Origin: Mangrovihabitans endophyticus
GTDB taxonomy: Bacteria; Actinomycetota; Actinomycetes; Mycobacteriales; Micromonosporaceae
Assembly: GCF_014646155.1 (NCBI RefSeq)
Contig: NZ_BMMX01000026.1
Coordinates: 1 to 64,000 of the forward strand
Reading direction: 5' to 3'
DNA: 64,000 bases
This document shows positions 26,864 to 35,582 of the stretch, piece after piece (position 1 is the stretch's first letter; every line of letters begins with the position of its first letter). The notes under the pieces are model-generated. The model searched no databases and was not told the origin of the DNA. It was given only the letters and a program-made list of their open reading frames with translations. The translations under genes were made by a program, and so were the position numbers.

Positions 26864-27055
26864 GTCGTGGTGTTGACGTCGTCGGATGCTGCCGAGGATA
26901 TCGATGCTTGTTATGACCGGGGAGCGAATTGTTATCTGACTAAGCCGATTGATTTGAAGATGTATATGTCGGTGGTGCGGCATATCGAGGCGTTCTGGCT
27001 TCACCTGGTGGCGTTGCCGGGGGTCGGCGGTGGTCGGCCGAGGAGAGAGGGATAG
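26864..27055 (+). pseudogene. Truncated copy of the Rcp-like response regulator
   Basis: The last 64 codons of the Rcp-like regulator (VVVLTSSDAAEDIDACYD onward) are duplicated without the first half, so the phospho-acceptor Asp and the acidic pair are missing. A plus-strand frame stays open back to GTG 26783 (MSPSSEGGSRGAG), which could give an 90-residue fusion, but it cannot be a working receiver. The duplication breakpoint is at 26864. Confidence 0.75.
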
Positions 27056-27058
27056 CCC

Positions 27059-27895
27059 ATGGCAGAGGACGGAGGTACTCGTGTCCTGCTGCTGGTGGAG
27101 GACAATCGCGCCGACGCGGAGCTGGTCAAGGAGTATCTGGCTCAGTCCGATGATGATGATTCTGGTATCCGGGTGATTCACGTGTCGCGTCGGGACGATG
27201 CTGCGGCGGTTCTGCAGCGGGAACGGGTCGATGTCATCCTGTTGGATCTGACGTTGCCGGATGCGCGGGGTCTGCGGACTTTGGAATCGATTCGGGATAC
27301 GGCCGGTGATGTGCCTATCGTCGTGTTGACCGGGGCGGAGGAAGACGGTCTGGCGGCGTCGTGTCTGGACGCGGGTGCGCAGGATTATCTGCTGAAGTTC
27401 GAGATTCGTCCGGTGGCGTTGCGGCGTGCCGTCGGTTATGCGATCTACCGCAAGACCGGTGAGGACCGGCGTAGCCTGGCGCAGGTTTTCGCGCAGTACC
27501 GGGAAATGAGTTCCCAGAACAGTACCACCATGGTTACTGCGTCCATGGCGGGTACTGGCGCGCTGCGGATGCGGTATCCGGACGGCTTCGATGAGATCGT
27601 CGGAATCTACCAAGAGTTAGTGGTCACGTACGTGGATTGTCTTTTTGTCAAACAAGCGAAACCGCGCGTTCAGATGGAGGAGATCGTCACCCTGATCGGT
27701 GATCGCAGTGGCGGGCCGCGTGACCTGCTCGACGTGCATGTTGCGGCATTGGACCGGGTGACCGCGGCGCACGAGGGTGAACGCGCGCGGGCCATTGCGG
27801 TCGAGGGCCGCCTGATGGCATTGGAGATGATGGGAATGCTGGTCGAGTTCTACCGAGTGGGTCAGCGACGTCATATGGCGTGGAGTACGGCGTGA
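27059..27895 (+). CDS. Receiver protein with KaiA/RsbU-like C-terminal domain (copy B)
   Basis: Identical to the protein at 22968-23804: receiver with Asp63 and Lys113 intact, then the helical C-terminal domain, 278 residues, TTA codon at 187 (27617-27619). In this copy the order is receiver-KaiA-like, kaiB, kaiC with 4-nt overlaps throughout, the same order as cyanobacterial kaiABC. The preceding regulator is truncated, so transcription must come from the spacer or from read-through of the hybrid kinase gene. Confidence 0.8.
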   Translation: MAEDGGTRVLLLVEDNRADAELVKEYLAQSDDDDSGIRVIHVSRRDDAAAVLQRERVDVILLDLTLPDARGLRTLESIRDTAGDVPIVVLTGAEEDGLAASCLDAGAQDYLLKFEIRPVALRRAVGYAIYRKTGEDRRSLAQVFAQYREMSSQNSTTMVTASMAGTGALRMRYPDGFDEIVGIYQELVVTYVDCLFVKQAKPRVQMEEIVTLIGDRSGGPRDLLDVHVAALDRVTAAHEGERARAIAVEGRLMALEMMGMLVEFYRVGQRRHMAWSTA

Positions 27896-28200
27896 CCTAT
27901 CAGCTTCGCCTCTACGTCACCGGGCGTACGCCGTCATCGATCCGGGCGATCGACAACCTGCGGGATATCTGCGCCAAGGAACTGTACGGCGACATCGAGG
28001 TCGACGTGATCGACGTCCTGGAGAATCCGGCCCTTGCCGACGATGAACGCATCCTTGCCACCCCGACGTTGATCAAGCGGCTACCCGAACCGGTGCGCCG
28101 CATCGTGGGTGATCTCAGCGACCGCGAACGCGTCCTCATCGGACTCGACATCGCCGGGGAACCGCTCGTAACGCTCAAAACCCAAGGGAACTCGTCATGA
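27892..28200 (+). CDS. kaiB: KaiB-family circadian clock protein (copy B)
   Basis: Same 102-residue sequence as copy A, with the YVTGRTPSS start and the [16 protein letters not shown] block. GTG 27892 overlaps the upstream stop, and its own stop overlaps the ATG of the intact kaiC. This is the only KaiB in the window that is directly coupled to a complete KaiC, so it is the likely partner in complex formation. An unregulated second copy would double KaiB dosage relative to KaiC. Confidence 0.93.
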   Translation: MTYQLRLYVTGRTPSSIRAIDNLRDICAKELYGDIEVDVIDVLENPALADDERILATPTLIKRLPEPVRRIVGDLSDRERVLIGLDIAGEPLVTLKTQGNSS

Positions 28201-29744
28201 CAGCGCTAATACCAGTCACCAAGATGCAACTACTGGAAACCGGCATCGACGGCCTCGACCAAATCGCTGAGGGTGGGCTTCCTGCCGGACGCAGCACCGT
28301 CATCGCGGGCACCGCGGGAAGCGGGAAGACCGTCCTCGCCCTGCAGTTCCTGGTCGACGGCATCCGGCGTTACGGTGAGTCGGGAGTGTTCTGCACTTTC
28401 GAAGAGGATCCGGCCGACCTGGTGGCCAACGTGTCTTCGTTCGGCTGGAATCTCAACCAGATGATCGAGGACAACAAGATCGCCGTGGTCGACGCCACGC
28501 AGCATGTCAGCGATAACGTCATCGAGGTCGGACACTTCGACCTTTCCGCCTTGCTGGCCAGGATCGAGAATGCCGTACGACGGGTCGGCGCGAAGCGCGT
28601 CATTCTTGATGCGATCGGCGCATTGTTCCCACAATTCTCCGATGCGAACATGGTGCGGCGTGAGCTGCGTAGGGTGCAATCCGGCTTGCGCTTGCTGGGC
28701 GTCACGACCGTCGTGACGATGGAACGCACCGATGAAGAAGGCGGCGTGGGGCGCTTCGGCGTCGAGGAGTTCGTCGCGGACAACGTCATCGTGCTGCGGA
28801 ACCGGCTTGAGGTGGAGAAGAGGCGCCGTACGATCGAGATTCTCAAATTCCGGGGTGCCAGCCACCAGAAGGGTGAATACCCCTTCACCATCGATCTGCG
28901 CAACGGCATCACCATCATTCCTCTGTCGGCCATCGAACTCGTGCAGAAGTCGTCCGAAGTACGAGTTTCCTCCGGTGTTCCGGAACTGGACAAGATGTGC
29001 GGCGGCGGCATGTACCGCGACTCCATCATCCTGATCAGCGGTGCCACCGGAACCGGCAAAACCCTCATGGTCACCGAATACGTCAAAGCCGCGATAAATG
29101 CCGGTGAAAGGGCGATTCTGTTCGGTGCGGAGGAGAGTGCGGAGCAGTTGCGTCGCAACGCCGCCTCATGGGGTGTGGACTTCGCCGACGCCGAGCGGCG
29201 CGGTCTGCTGCGGATCATCTGCCGGTACCCCGAGATCATGGGCCTGGAGGATCACACGATCCAGATGAAGCGGGACATGGAGGAGTTCAAGCCCGCCCGC
29301 ATCGCGGTGGACAGCATGTCGGCCTTCGAACGTGTCTCCACCCCGAAGTCGTTCCGTGAGTTCGTGATCGGGATGACCAGTTACATCAAGCACCAGGAGA
29401 TCACCGGGCTCTTCACCAACACGACGTCCATGCTCCCCGGTGGGGAGTCGGTCACCGAGACACACATCTCCACCATCACCGACACGATCATCCTGCTGCG
29501 TTACGTCGAGCTCAGCGGCGAAATGCGGCGCGGTCTGACGGTGCTCAAGATGCGCGGCACCTGGCACGAGAAGAACATCCGCGAGTACGCCATGGACCGC
29601 GGGGGCATTCAGATCGGACAGCCCTTCACCGGTGTGCACGGCATCCTCACCGGCTCGCCCTCGTACGGCTACGCCGATGAGCGGCAGCGCTTGGCCACCA
29701 TGTTCCCGACAAGCGTGGCGGACCAGTCAACGCTCCCGGCATGA
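28197..29744 (+). CDS. kaiC: KaiC, dual-RecA-domain circadian clock ATPase/autokinase
   Basis: A 515-residue KaiC with both halves intact. Domain CI has Walker A GTAGSGKT (38-45), the catalytic Glu pair 69-70 (FCTFEED) and Walker B RVILDAI. Domain CII has GATGTGKT (282-289) and Glu312-Glu313 (GAEESAEQ). The C-terminal segment [16 protein letters not shown] places Thr420, Ser425 and Thr426 at the positions of T426, S431 and T432 of Synechococcus KaiC, the autophosphorylation sites. It is therefore probably an autokinase, not only a KaiC-like ATPase. The ATG overlaps the kaiB stop. No canonical kaiA is seen. Confidence 0.95.
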   Translation: MTALIPVTKMQLLETGIDGLDQIAEGGLPAGRSTVIAGTAGSGKTVLALQFLVDGIRRYGESGVFCTFEEDPADLVANVSSFGWNLNQMIEDNKIAVVDATQHVSDNVIEVGHFDLSALLARIENAVRRVGAKRVILDAIGALFPQFSDANMVRRELRRVQSGLRLLGVTTVVTMERTDEEGGVGRFGVEEFVADNVIVLRNRLEVEKRRRTIEILKFRGASHQKGEYPFTIDLRNGITIIPLSAIELVQKSSEVRVSSGVPELDKMCGGGMYRDSIILISGATGTGKTLMVTEYVKAAINAGERAILFGAEESAEQLRRNAASWGVDFADAERRGLLRIICRYPEIMGLEDHTIQMKRDMEEFKPARIAVDSMSAFERVSTPKSFREFVIGMTSYIKHQEITGLFTNTTSMLPGGESVTETHISTITDTIILLRYVELSGEMRRGLTVLKMRGTWHEKNIREYAMDRGGIQIGQPFTGVHGILTGSPSYGYADERQRLATMFPTSVADQSTLPA

Positions 29745-29890
29745 GCGCCGGCGGCTGCGCACGCCCGGGAACATGTCGGGTCGCCGGCATGGTGAGCAGA
29801 TAGGACAGAGAAGCAGCGGAGGCTGTCGACCGCGCGCTCGGTTCACGGTTGGCCGAGCGTGCGGTCCACGGCACCGGCGAGCTTCACCAC

Positions 29891-30349
29891 CTAATAGCCG
29901 GACGACTGCATCAGCCAGTCGACTCGACGGGTCAATGCGGCAAGGCCGAACGGCTTGGCCATGTAGTCGTCCGCGCCGATCGTGTATCCCAGCTCGACAT
30001 CGCAGGTCCGGCTCCGGCCGCTGAGCATGAGCACCGGGATCTGCGCCGTGCGGGGGTCGTCGCGGAGCTGGAAGCAGACGCTGAGCCCGTCGGCGGCAGG
30101 CATGACGACGTCGAGAACGATGAGTCCGGGAGGCTCCCGGTGCACGATTTGCAAGGCGGTCACGCCATCCGCCGCACTCAGCACGCGGTAGCCGGATGCT
30201 TCGAGTCCGAACTTCATCAGGTCGCGGAGATCATCGTCGTCGTCGGCGATGAGCACGGCGGGTCGAGATGTGTTGCGCAGCCGTGTGTCCATGGGCGGGC
30301 CAGGCTCGGTAGAAGTGTTTTCGATCCGGTCTGGGGCTCGAACGGCCAT
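29891..30349 (-). CDS. CheY-like response regulator
   Basis: A 152-residue single-domain regulator convergent with kaiC. After about 30 unstructured residues comes a receiver: acidic cluster LIADDDDDLRDLM, phospho-acceptor in LIVLDVVMPAADGL, Ser in VLMLSGRSR, Lys in DDYMAKPFG. The ATG at 30349 is chosen for its ribosome site (GGGAGG, 6 bases upstream). There is no output domain. It may act with one of the kinases in this region; nothing shows which. Confidence 0.88.
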   Translation of the reverse strand: MAVRAPDRIENTSTEPGPPMDTRLRNTSRPAVLIADDDDDLRDLMKFGLEASGYRVLSAADGVTALQIVHREPPGLIVLDVVMPAADGLSVCFQLRDDPRTAQIPVLMLSGRSRTCDVELGYTIGADDYMAKPFGLAALTRRVDWLMQSSGY

Positions 30350-30485
30350 GGTCATCCTCCCGGGGGCTGAGTGCGGGCGCAGTACCGCGAACATCGGCGG
30401 CGGCGCCGCACTGAGAAGACGAGTAAGAGGTGCGGATGTGGTGCAGTCCCGGAGCCCGGACCAACCGGTGCGGGCTTGCGAGACT

Positions 30486-31586
30486 TCAGACGTGGACGGC
30501 TGAACGGGCCAATGCCGCGATGCGGGTGCCGGCCAACCCGTCACCGTACGGGCTGGCGGTATTATTGATCTTGGCGCGTATCGCCGGGGTAGCCATCGCG
30601 GCAGCCGCCCGGACGATGTCGCCCGGTTCGCAGAGCACCGCGAATCCCGCGGCCACCGCTTCGGGGCGCTCCGTGCTCGTGCGCACCACCACGAGCGGGC
30701 GGCGCAACACCGTCACCTCCTCCTGGATCCCACCCGAATCGGAGATGATCACGTCGGCGTGATGGGCCATGCCGAGAAACGAGCGGTAGTCGAGCGGACT
30801 GATCAGGTGGATCGCGGTGCCCGATGATTCGATGCCGGCGGCGCGCAGCGCTTGCGCGGTGCGCGGATGTGCGGGGAACAGGACGGTACGGCCGAGCCGG
30901 TCCAGTTGGTCGATGATCTGAGCGAGCCGGGAGCGGTTGTCGGTGTTCTCCGGGCGGTGGATGGTCGCCAGCACGTACGGCCGATTCCGCGGGCCGCAAG
31001 CGGCGCGCCCGCGACCCGTCGGCAGGAGGTTGCGAACCGCTTCCACGATCGGGTTGCCGGTCAGATGGATCCGGTCCTCGGTGATGCCGCTCCGGAGCAG
31101 ATTGTCGACGTTTGCCGAGGTGGCGGCGCAGTGCACGTCGGCAACCGAGGAGACGAGCATGCGGTTGATCTCCTCGGGCATGGTGCGGTCACCGCTGCGC
31201 AACCCCGCCTCGACGTGCACGACCGGGATGCCGAGGTAGTGGGCGGCCTGGGCACCGGCGTTGGTCGAGTTGGTGTCGCCCTGCACGATGACACAAGCCG
31301 GTCGGTCCACGGCGAACCGCTCGTGCAACTGGCGGAGCATCTCCGCGATCTGCACGCCGCGCGGCTGTCCGCGCAGACCGGTCACCGAAGGTGGAAGATC
31401 GGGCAGCCCGCAGGACAGCAGCACCGCACGGGTCAGTTCGGGGTCGTAGTGCTGTCCGGTGAACACGGGCACTCCGTCCTCGCCGAGCGAGGCCATGACG
31501 GGAGCCAATTTGATGATCTCCGGGCGAGTGCCGAAGACGACGGCGATCTTGCCGTTCAGTGACGGCGGTGCGGGTGTGGCGGTCAC
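30486..31586 (-). CDS. wecB: UDP-N-acetylglucosamine 2-epimerase (non-hydrolysing)
   Basis: A 366-residue epimerase converting UDP-GlcNAc to UDP-ManNAc for surface polysaccharide. It has the N-terminal GTRPEIIKLAPVM, the VQGDTNSTNAGAQAAHYLGI segment, VEAGLRSGDRTMPEEINR (catalytic acidic residues), IHRPENTDN, the ISDSGGIQEE loop and VRTSTERPEAV. The GTG at 31586 overlaps the upstream stop, removing an unrelated extension. It is the last gene of the minus-strand exosortase operon. A deleted paralogue lies at 21655-21835. Confidence 0.93.
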   Translation of the reverse strand: MTATPAPPSLNGKIAVVFGTRPEIIKLAPVMASLGEDGVPVFTGQHYDPELTRAVLLSCGLPDLPPSVTGLRGQPRGVQIAEMLRQLHERFAVDRPACVIVQGDTNSTNAGAQAAHYLGIPVVHVEAGLRSGDRTMPEEINRMLVSSVADVHCAATSANVDNLLRSGITEDRIHLTGNPIVEAVRNLLPTGRGRAACGPRNRPYVLATIHRPENTDNRSRLAQIIDQLDRLGRTVLFPAHPRTAQALRAAGIESSGTAIHLISPLDYRSFLGMAHHADVIISDSGGIQEEVTVLRRPLVVVRTSTERPEAVAAGFAVLCEPGDIVRAAAAMATPAIRAKINNTASPYGDGLAGTRIAALARSAVHV

Positions 31587-32455
31587 CGGGGCCGTCCGCG
31601 GCGACGTAGCCTGCCGACGATCAGGGCCGCGCCGCCCGCGCCGGCCGCGAGCATCGCGAGGATGACCATGCCGGCGGCGGGGGCTGCCGGAGTAGGCACG
31701 ACGACCGCGTTCGGCCCACAACCGGCCGCGCCGACGACGACCGCCACGGTGCTGCTGAGCAAGCTGATCTCCATGGCGCGGGCCCGGATGCTGCCGGCGC
31801 CCGCCGGCACCGTGGTGCTGTGCAGGGCGAGCGTGGCTATGCCGGGGACGGTGAGGCCGCTGTTGGGCCCGGGACTGCTGGCGATGGTCGCGACGGGTAT
31901 GCCGAGGGTGTAGACCTTGCCGTTGATAACCTGCACGGACGTGCTGGTCGTCGGCCCGTCGGAACTTGCGGTACAGGAGGCGACGATCGCATCGGCTTTG
32001 AGCACCGTGGTCGCCGCGAGGGTGATCTGAGCCGGGCTGCCACCGGTGGTCACCGAACAGACGCCGCCGGCGCCGATGGACACCAACCCGGTGGATCCCA
32101 CGATGCCGGCGCAGGCGGCGGAGGTTCCGTCATCCAGGGCTACGGCGTTCTGGACCAGGACGCCCGCAGTGATCGGTGACTCCGCACCGAGCACCGACAG
32201 CAGCGGCTGCTGACCGTCCACCACGGTGCCCTGCGTGCCGTCGTTGCTCGCGGTTGCGCTCCCGCTGTCGACCACCGATCCGCCGGCGAGCGTGACCGTG
32301 GCGGCCGTCGCGGTCGCGGCCGAGGTGTCCGCCCGCGCCGGGCCGGCCAACCCCAGTTGCAGGGCGGTGGAGGCCATACCCGTGACGACGAGATGGACGG
32401 CCAGGTAGGCCGCGAGGCGTCGCCGCCGGGCGGCCGAGGCGATGTCGCCAGCCAT
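31583..32455 (-). CDS. Secreted protein with exosortase-type C-terminal sorting tail
   Basis: A 290-residue exported protein. It has a signal peptide (RRRRLAAYLAVHLV, then a hydrophobic stretch and ARAD), an Ala/Thr/Val-rich beta-type body with two Cys-containing segments, and a tripartite tail: VPTPAAPAAG, a membrane helix (MVILAMLAAGAGGAALIVG) and RLRRRGRPR. The tail fits exosortase/sortase-like substrates. The body resembles the actinobacterial choice-of-anchor P group that accompanies exosortase P; this assignment is from memory of the family, not from a search. The ATG follows GAGAGGAG. It lies in the same operon as the exosortase-like gene. Confidence 0.75.
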   Translation of the reverse strand: MAGDIASAARRRRLAAYLAVHLVVTGMASTALQLGLAGPARADTSAATATAATVTLAGGSVVDSGSATASNDGTQGTVVDGQQPLLSVLGAESPITAGVLVQNAVALDDGTSAACAGIVGSTGLVSIGAGGVCSVTTGGSPAQITLAATTVLKADAIVASCTASSDGPTTSTSVQVINGKVYTLGIPVATIASSPGPNSGLTVPGIATLALHSTTVPAGAGSIRARAMEISLLSSTVAVVVGAAGCGPNAVVVPTPAAPAAGMVILAMLAAGAGGAALIVGRLRRRGRPR

Positions 32456-32466
32456 GCTTGCTCCTC

Positions 32467-33864
32467 TCACACGGACACCTGTTCGCGTCGAGCCCGCGCC
32501 GGTAGCCGGTCGTCGGCGGCGCGGGCGGTCTTCGCCCAATCGCTGCGCCCGCGCAGCAAACGGAACAGGCCACGCCAGGCCGCGGCTTGCAGGAAGTAGC
32601 TGTAGGCGAGGTTCGCCACGGCCAGCAGCCAGGCCCGGCGGCGGGTGATCATGCCGGCGCAGCGCGAGCGGTAGAACAGCCCCCATGCAGCGTGCGGGAG
32701 GACGCCGAAGGCCAGTGCGAGCGGGAGGACGCCGAGCGCCCCGGTGAGCAGCCACCGATCGGATCCCGCTGGGTCCGCCATCATGTAGGCGACGTAGACC
32801 AGAGCGGAGAGCGGGAAGACCACACTGCCGGTGATCTGGGTGAACGGGATCGCGAGGTAGTAGCCGATCTCCAGCACACCGGAGACGCGGATGTGCGGGC
32901 TGTTGGCCACCTGCCACAGGTACTTGAGGCATTGCAGATTGCCCTGCGCCCAGCGGGTGCGTTGCCGCAGCAGCGCGCGTGGCTGGGTCAGTCCGGCCTG
33001 TGCGACGAAGGTGTCGTGGCAGTACTCGGAGCGGTAGCCGGACAGCAGGACGTGCAGACCCAGCTCGAAATCCTCCAGCAGCGCGCCGCTCCAGGGCGTG
33101 CCATAGGTTGCGGCAATCGTGTCGAGGGTCGACATGCGGGTGAACTGGCCGTTGCCGCCCATGGCGACGCTGCCAGTCCGTCTGCGCAGGAACTGCATCG
33201 CGGCGATCGGGCCGACGAATTCCATATCCTGCAACTGGATCAGCAGGTCTTGGTCCCGGCTACGGGCCGGGTCCCCGGTGAGCCGGCCGATGTCCGTGAC
33301 GGTCAGCGCGTCGGGGTCCGCGGTGACCCGGACCTGAATCTGGACCGCCCCGACGGCCGGATCACCGAACAGGTCGTCGCCGCTGATCACATCCGGGCAG
33401 AACGCCTCAAGGCGGCCGTCGGCGTCGACCACCCCCACGATCACCCGGCCGCGGTCGGTGTCCGGTGGCAGGTACGCGGAGATCTGACGCCAGGCCGCGT
33501 TCAGGGCCGGCCCCTTTCCCTGCCGGGCATCCGGGGGACGGCGTTCGACCACGTGCACCGACGGATAGCGACGGGTCAGCCAGGCGAGCAGCGTGGGGGT
33601 CCGGTCATCGGACGCGTCGTCCACCAGCCAGAGGGTCGCTTCCGGGAAGACCTCGATCAAGTGGTCGACGCAGTCGGCAACGACGGCCTGCTCGTTGAGG
33701 CACGGCACGATGATGTGCCACTGGAATTGCTCCCGGTCGCCGAGGGCGACTTCGCGGCGGGCCAGGAACGGGCGCAGGACCGCGATGATGTACGACGTGA
33801 ACAGCACGCACAGCAGGAACGCGGTGCTGTTGATCAGGGCAAGGACCCAGTTCTCCGTGTCCAC
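32467..33864 (-). CDS. Membrane-bound family 2 glycosyltransferase
   Basis: A 465-residue processive-type GT2. A first membrane helix (about 7-28) is followed by the catalytic domain: HIIVPCLNEQAVVADCV, WLVDDASDDRTP, VVDADGRLEAF (DxD), ALLEDFELGLHVLLSG (general base in ED) and the RQRTRWAQGNLQC motif (QxxRW). Further helices follow at the C-terminus, as in cellulose- and hyaluronan-synthase-type enzymes. The GTG at 33864 begins just after the exosortase stop. It probably builds a surface glycan or glycosylates the anchored protein. Confidence 0.88.
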   Translation of the reverse strand: MDTENWVLALINSTAFLLCVLFTSYIIAVLRPFLARREVALGDREQFQWHIIVPCLNEQAVVADCVDHLIEVFPEATLWLVDDASDDRTPTLLAWLTRRYPSVHVVERRPPDARQGKGPALNAAWRQISAYLPPDTDRGRVIVGVVDADGRLEAFCPDVISGDDLFGDPAVGAVQIQVRVTADPDALTVTDIGRLTGDPARSRDQDLLIQLQDMEFVGPIAAMQFLRRRTGSVAMGGNGQFTRMSTLDTIAATYGTPWSGALLEDFELGLHVLLSGYRSEYCHDTFVAQAGLTQPRALLRQRTRWAQGNLQCLKYLWQVANSPHIRVSGVLEIGYYLAIPFTQITGSVVFPLSALVYVAYMMADPAGSDRWLLTGALGVLPLALAFGVLPHAAWGLFYRSRCAGMITRRRAWLLAVANLAYSYFLQAAAWRGLFRLLRGRSDWAKTARAADDRLPARARREQVSV

Positions 33865-33869
33865 GGCGG

Positions 33870-34436
33870 TTACCGTGCCGGCCGCATGCTGAGGGCGGAC
33901 CGGGGCGCGTCGGCGCCTCGGCCGGTGATCAGGATCTGGATCGCCAGGTAGCCGCTCGCCAGCACGCCGAACACGCTGACCGCGGTGCCGATGAGCACAT
34001 GCGTCAGCGCGTATCCGGTTTCCACGCCGAAGTTCCGCATCCCCAGCACGATGGCCAGCATCCGGGCCTGGTTGGCCAGCACCAACATGGTCGTGGCGAC
34101 CAGGAACGCGGCGACCGGCCGGATGAGCGGAATCCGGCGCACCAGGGCGAGGAACGAGCAGACCGCGGCGACCGGAGGCATCAGCAGCACGGCGGAGCAA
34201 CCGTAGGTGACGGCGTGACCGGCCAGCCGGCCGTCCACGTGGTAGGTCACGGCATCGGTCAGACAGACCGCATCGGCGAGGCCGGACGCGCGGACCGTCG
34301 CCGCCGACAAACATGCTTCGCTATGGCGAACCGCGTCGTCGAAAACCAGACCGGCCAGGACGATGCCGGCCATCAAGGCGGCCGCGACGATGCGGGCCGG
34401 CCCGACACCGCGGGTCCAGGCGACAACGGCGGTCAT
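33870..34436 (-). CDS. Exosortase-like membrane transpeptidase (candidate exosortase P)
   Basis: A 188-residue multi-pass membrane protein. The three residues conserved in exosortases and archaeosortases are in the right order and setting: Cys80 in TYGCSAVLLM, Arg125 in LANQARMLAIV, and His146 in YALTHVLIGTAVS. Cys80, Arg125 and His146 would form the active site on the outer membrane face, cleaving the C-terminal tail of the substrate at 31583-32455. The ATG overlaps the stop of the upstream gene by 4 nt. It is short compared with Gram-negative exosortases but similar to actinobacterial forms. Confidence 0.8.
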   Translation of the reverse strand: MTAVVAWTRGVGPARIVAAALMAGIVLAGLVFDDAVRHSEACLSAATVRASGLADAVCLTDAVTYHVDGRLAGHAVTYGCSAVLLMPPVAAVCSFLALVRRIPLIRPVAAFLVATTMLVLANQARMLAIVLGMRNFGVETGYALTHVLIGTAVSVFGVLASGYLAIQILITGRGADAPRSALSMRPAR

Positions 34437-35416
34437 GTGGTCGCCCTGGTACGCCGTCGGGCGTCGAACAACCGCTTCTCCGCCAGCGCCCAGGTGCCGC
34501 GGAGGCTGGTGGCCTCCGTCCGGGAGGCCCAGGCCGCGGTCGCCCGGTATCCGGCTGCGGCCAGGCGGGTGAGTGCGGTGGCAGCCACCGCGTCGACTCG
34601 CGTGGCGACGAGGCCGTCCAGCAGCAACCCGACCTGCCGGGTCGACAGCCGTGCGGTGACCACGTCGGTGAGTGCCTCGTCGACGAGCCGGACGGCGCGC
34701 TGGATCTCCACCGCGGAGTGGATGAAGCCCAGGTCCACCACCGCGATCGACGATGCGTTCCCATTCATCCGGCCGCGCCGTTCCTCGCCGTCGAGCAGAA
34801 GTCCCCAACCACGCCGCCCGGGCAGCCGGGTCAATGTCTCGCCGGCCCGTCGTTGCGCCTCCCGCCGGTCGGCGGCCAAGGCGGCGAGGTCACGTTCGCC
34901 GACCGCCTCCAGGAGCGGGCCGAGCAGCCGGGCGACCGTCCACAGCATTTGTTCCGTCAGTTCGGGCAGCGGGCCGCGCGGTTCGTGATCGCAGCCTGCG
35001 AGCACGCCGAGCAGGCGGTCCCCGGCCGCCAGCACGGGGACACCGGCATACGCCCTGATCCCGTGTCGTAGGGCGATGGGCGCCTGTGCGTAGTTGGGGA
35101 CCGCGGCGATGTCCGGAACCAGCGTCGGTCCGAGCCGCGACACCATGCGTCGGCAGATGGTGTCGTTCCACGGGATCGGCACCCCGGTCTGCAGCCAGGG
35201 TTGCTCCCGGGTGACCGCGATCGGCTGGGCCGCGGCGCCGAGGAAGCGGGAGACATGCCAGACCGGCAGGCCGGTGAATCGCGACGCTAGGTCAACCGCG
35301 TCGCGGGCGGCCTCGGAGGAACCGGATCCGGCGGAGACCCACCACGATCCCGGCTGCCTGCCACCGGTCGGCGCGGTCGCGACGGCGGTGGTGGTCGCGA
35401 AGCTGGCGGTCGTCAC
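34433..35416 (-). CDS. GAF-domain protein at the head of the exosortase operon
   Basis: A 327-residue cytosolic protein. Residues about 20-175 look like a GAF sensor: DLASRFTGLPVWHVSRFLG, TICRRMVSRLGPTLVPDIAA and GIRAYAGVPVLAAGDRLLGV are typical GAF strands. The C-terminal half has an alpha/beta region (ASSIAVVDLGFIHSAVEIQR) that recalls a degenerate GGDEF or EAL-linked segment, but no catalytic GGDEF is present. The GTG at 35416 (VTTASFATT) is chosen because the upstream frame is a repeat. Its stop overlaps the exosortase ATG. It probably senses a small ligand. Confidence 0.65.
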   Translation of the reverse strand: MTTASFATTTAVATAPTGGRQPGSWWVSAGSGSSEAARDAVDLASRFTGLPVWHVSRFLGAAAQPIAVTREQPWLQTGVPIPWNDTICRRMVSRLGPTLVPDIAAVPNYAQAPIALRHGIRAYAGVPVLAAGDRLLGVLAGCDHEPRGPLPELTEQMLWTVARLLGPLLEAVGERDLAALAADRREAQRRAGETLTRLPGRRGWGLLLDGEERRGRMNGNASSIAVVDLGFIHSAVEIQRAVRLVDEALTDVVTARLSTRQVGLLLDGLVATRVDAVAATALTRLAAAGYRATAAWASRTEATSLRGTWALAEKRLFDARRRTRATT

Positions 35417-35440
35417 ACCCGACCGTTCGGCGTCCGTCCG

Positions 35441-35512
35441 CCTGAACTGAGCCCGTCGCCTGAACTGGGCCCGTCGCCTGAACTGGGCCCGTCGCCTGAA
35501 CTGGGCCCGTCG
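35441..35512. repeat. Four tandem 18-bp repeats in a divergent promoter region
   Basis: Four consecutive copies of CCTGAACTGGGCCCGTCG (first copy has one change) fill the space between the divergent GAF gene and the PilZ-kinase gene. They contain the palindrome GGGCCC. Possible roles are operator array or simple slippage repeat. Confidence 0.85.
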
Positions 35513-35582
35513 GCGGATCCGGTCGGTGCCCGGCCCGGCGCGACCGGCTAAGCAGCATGGCCGCCGCGCCGAAGAGCCAGTC

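Larger units (their letters stand above)
26864..28235 (+). repeat. 1,372-bp direct repeat, copy B
   Basis: Second copy of 22773-24144. Here the repeat continues without interruption into an intact kaiC. Absence of any seen divergence implies a very recent duplication or ongoing gene conversion, or an assembly error that should be excluded. Confidence 0.93.

Noticed and set aside
35441-35512. Extension of the GAF protein into an RRRAQF repeat
   Set aside because: The frame runs through the 18-bp tandem repeat without a ribosome site; GTG 35416 is a better start, so the repeat is treated as promoter DNA.
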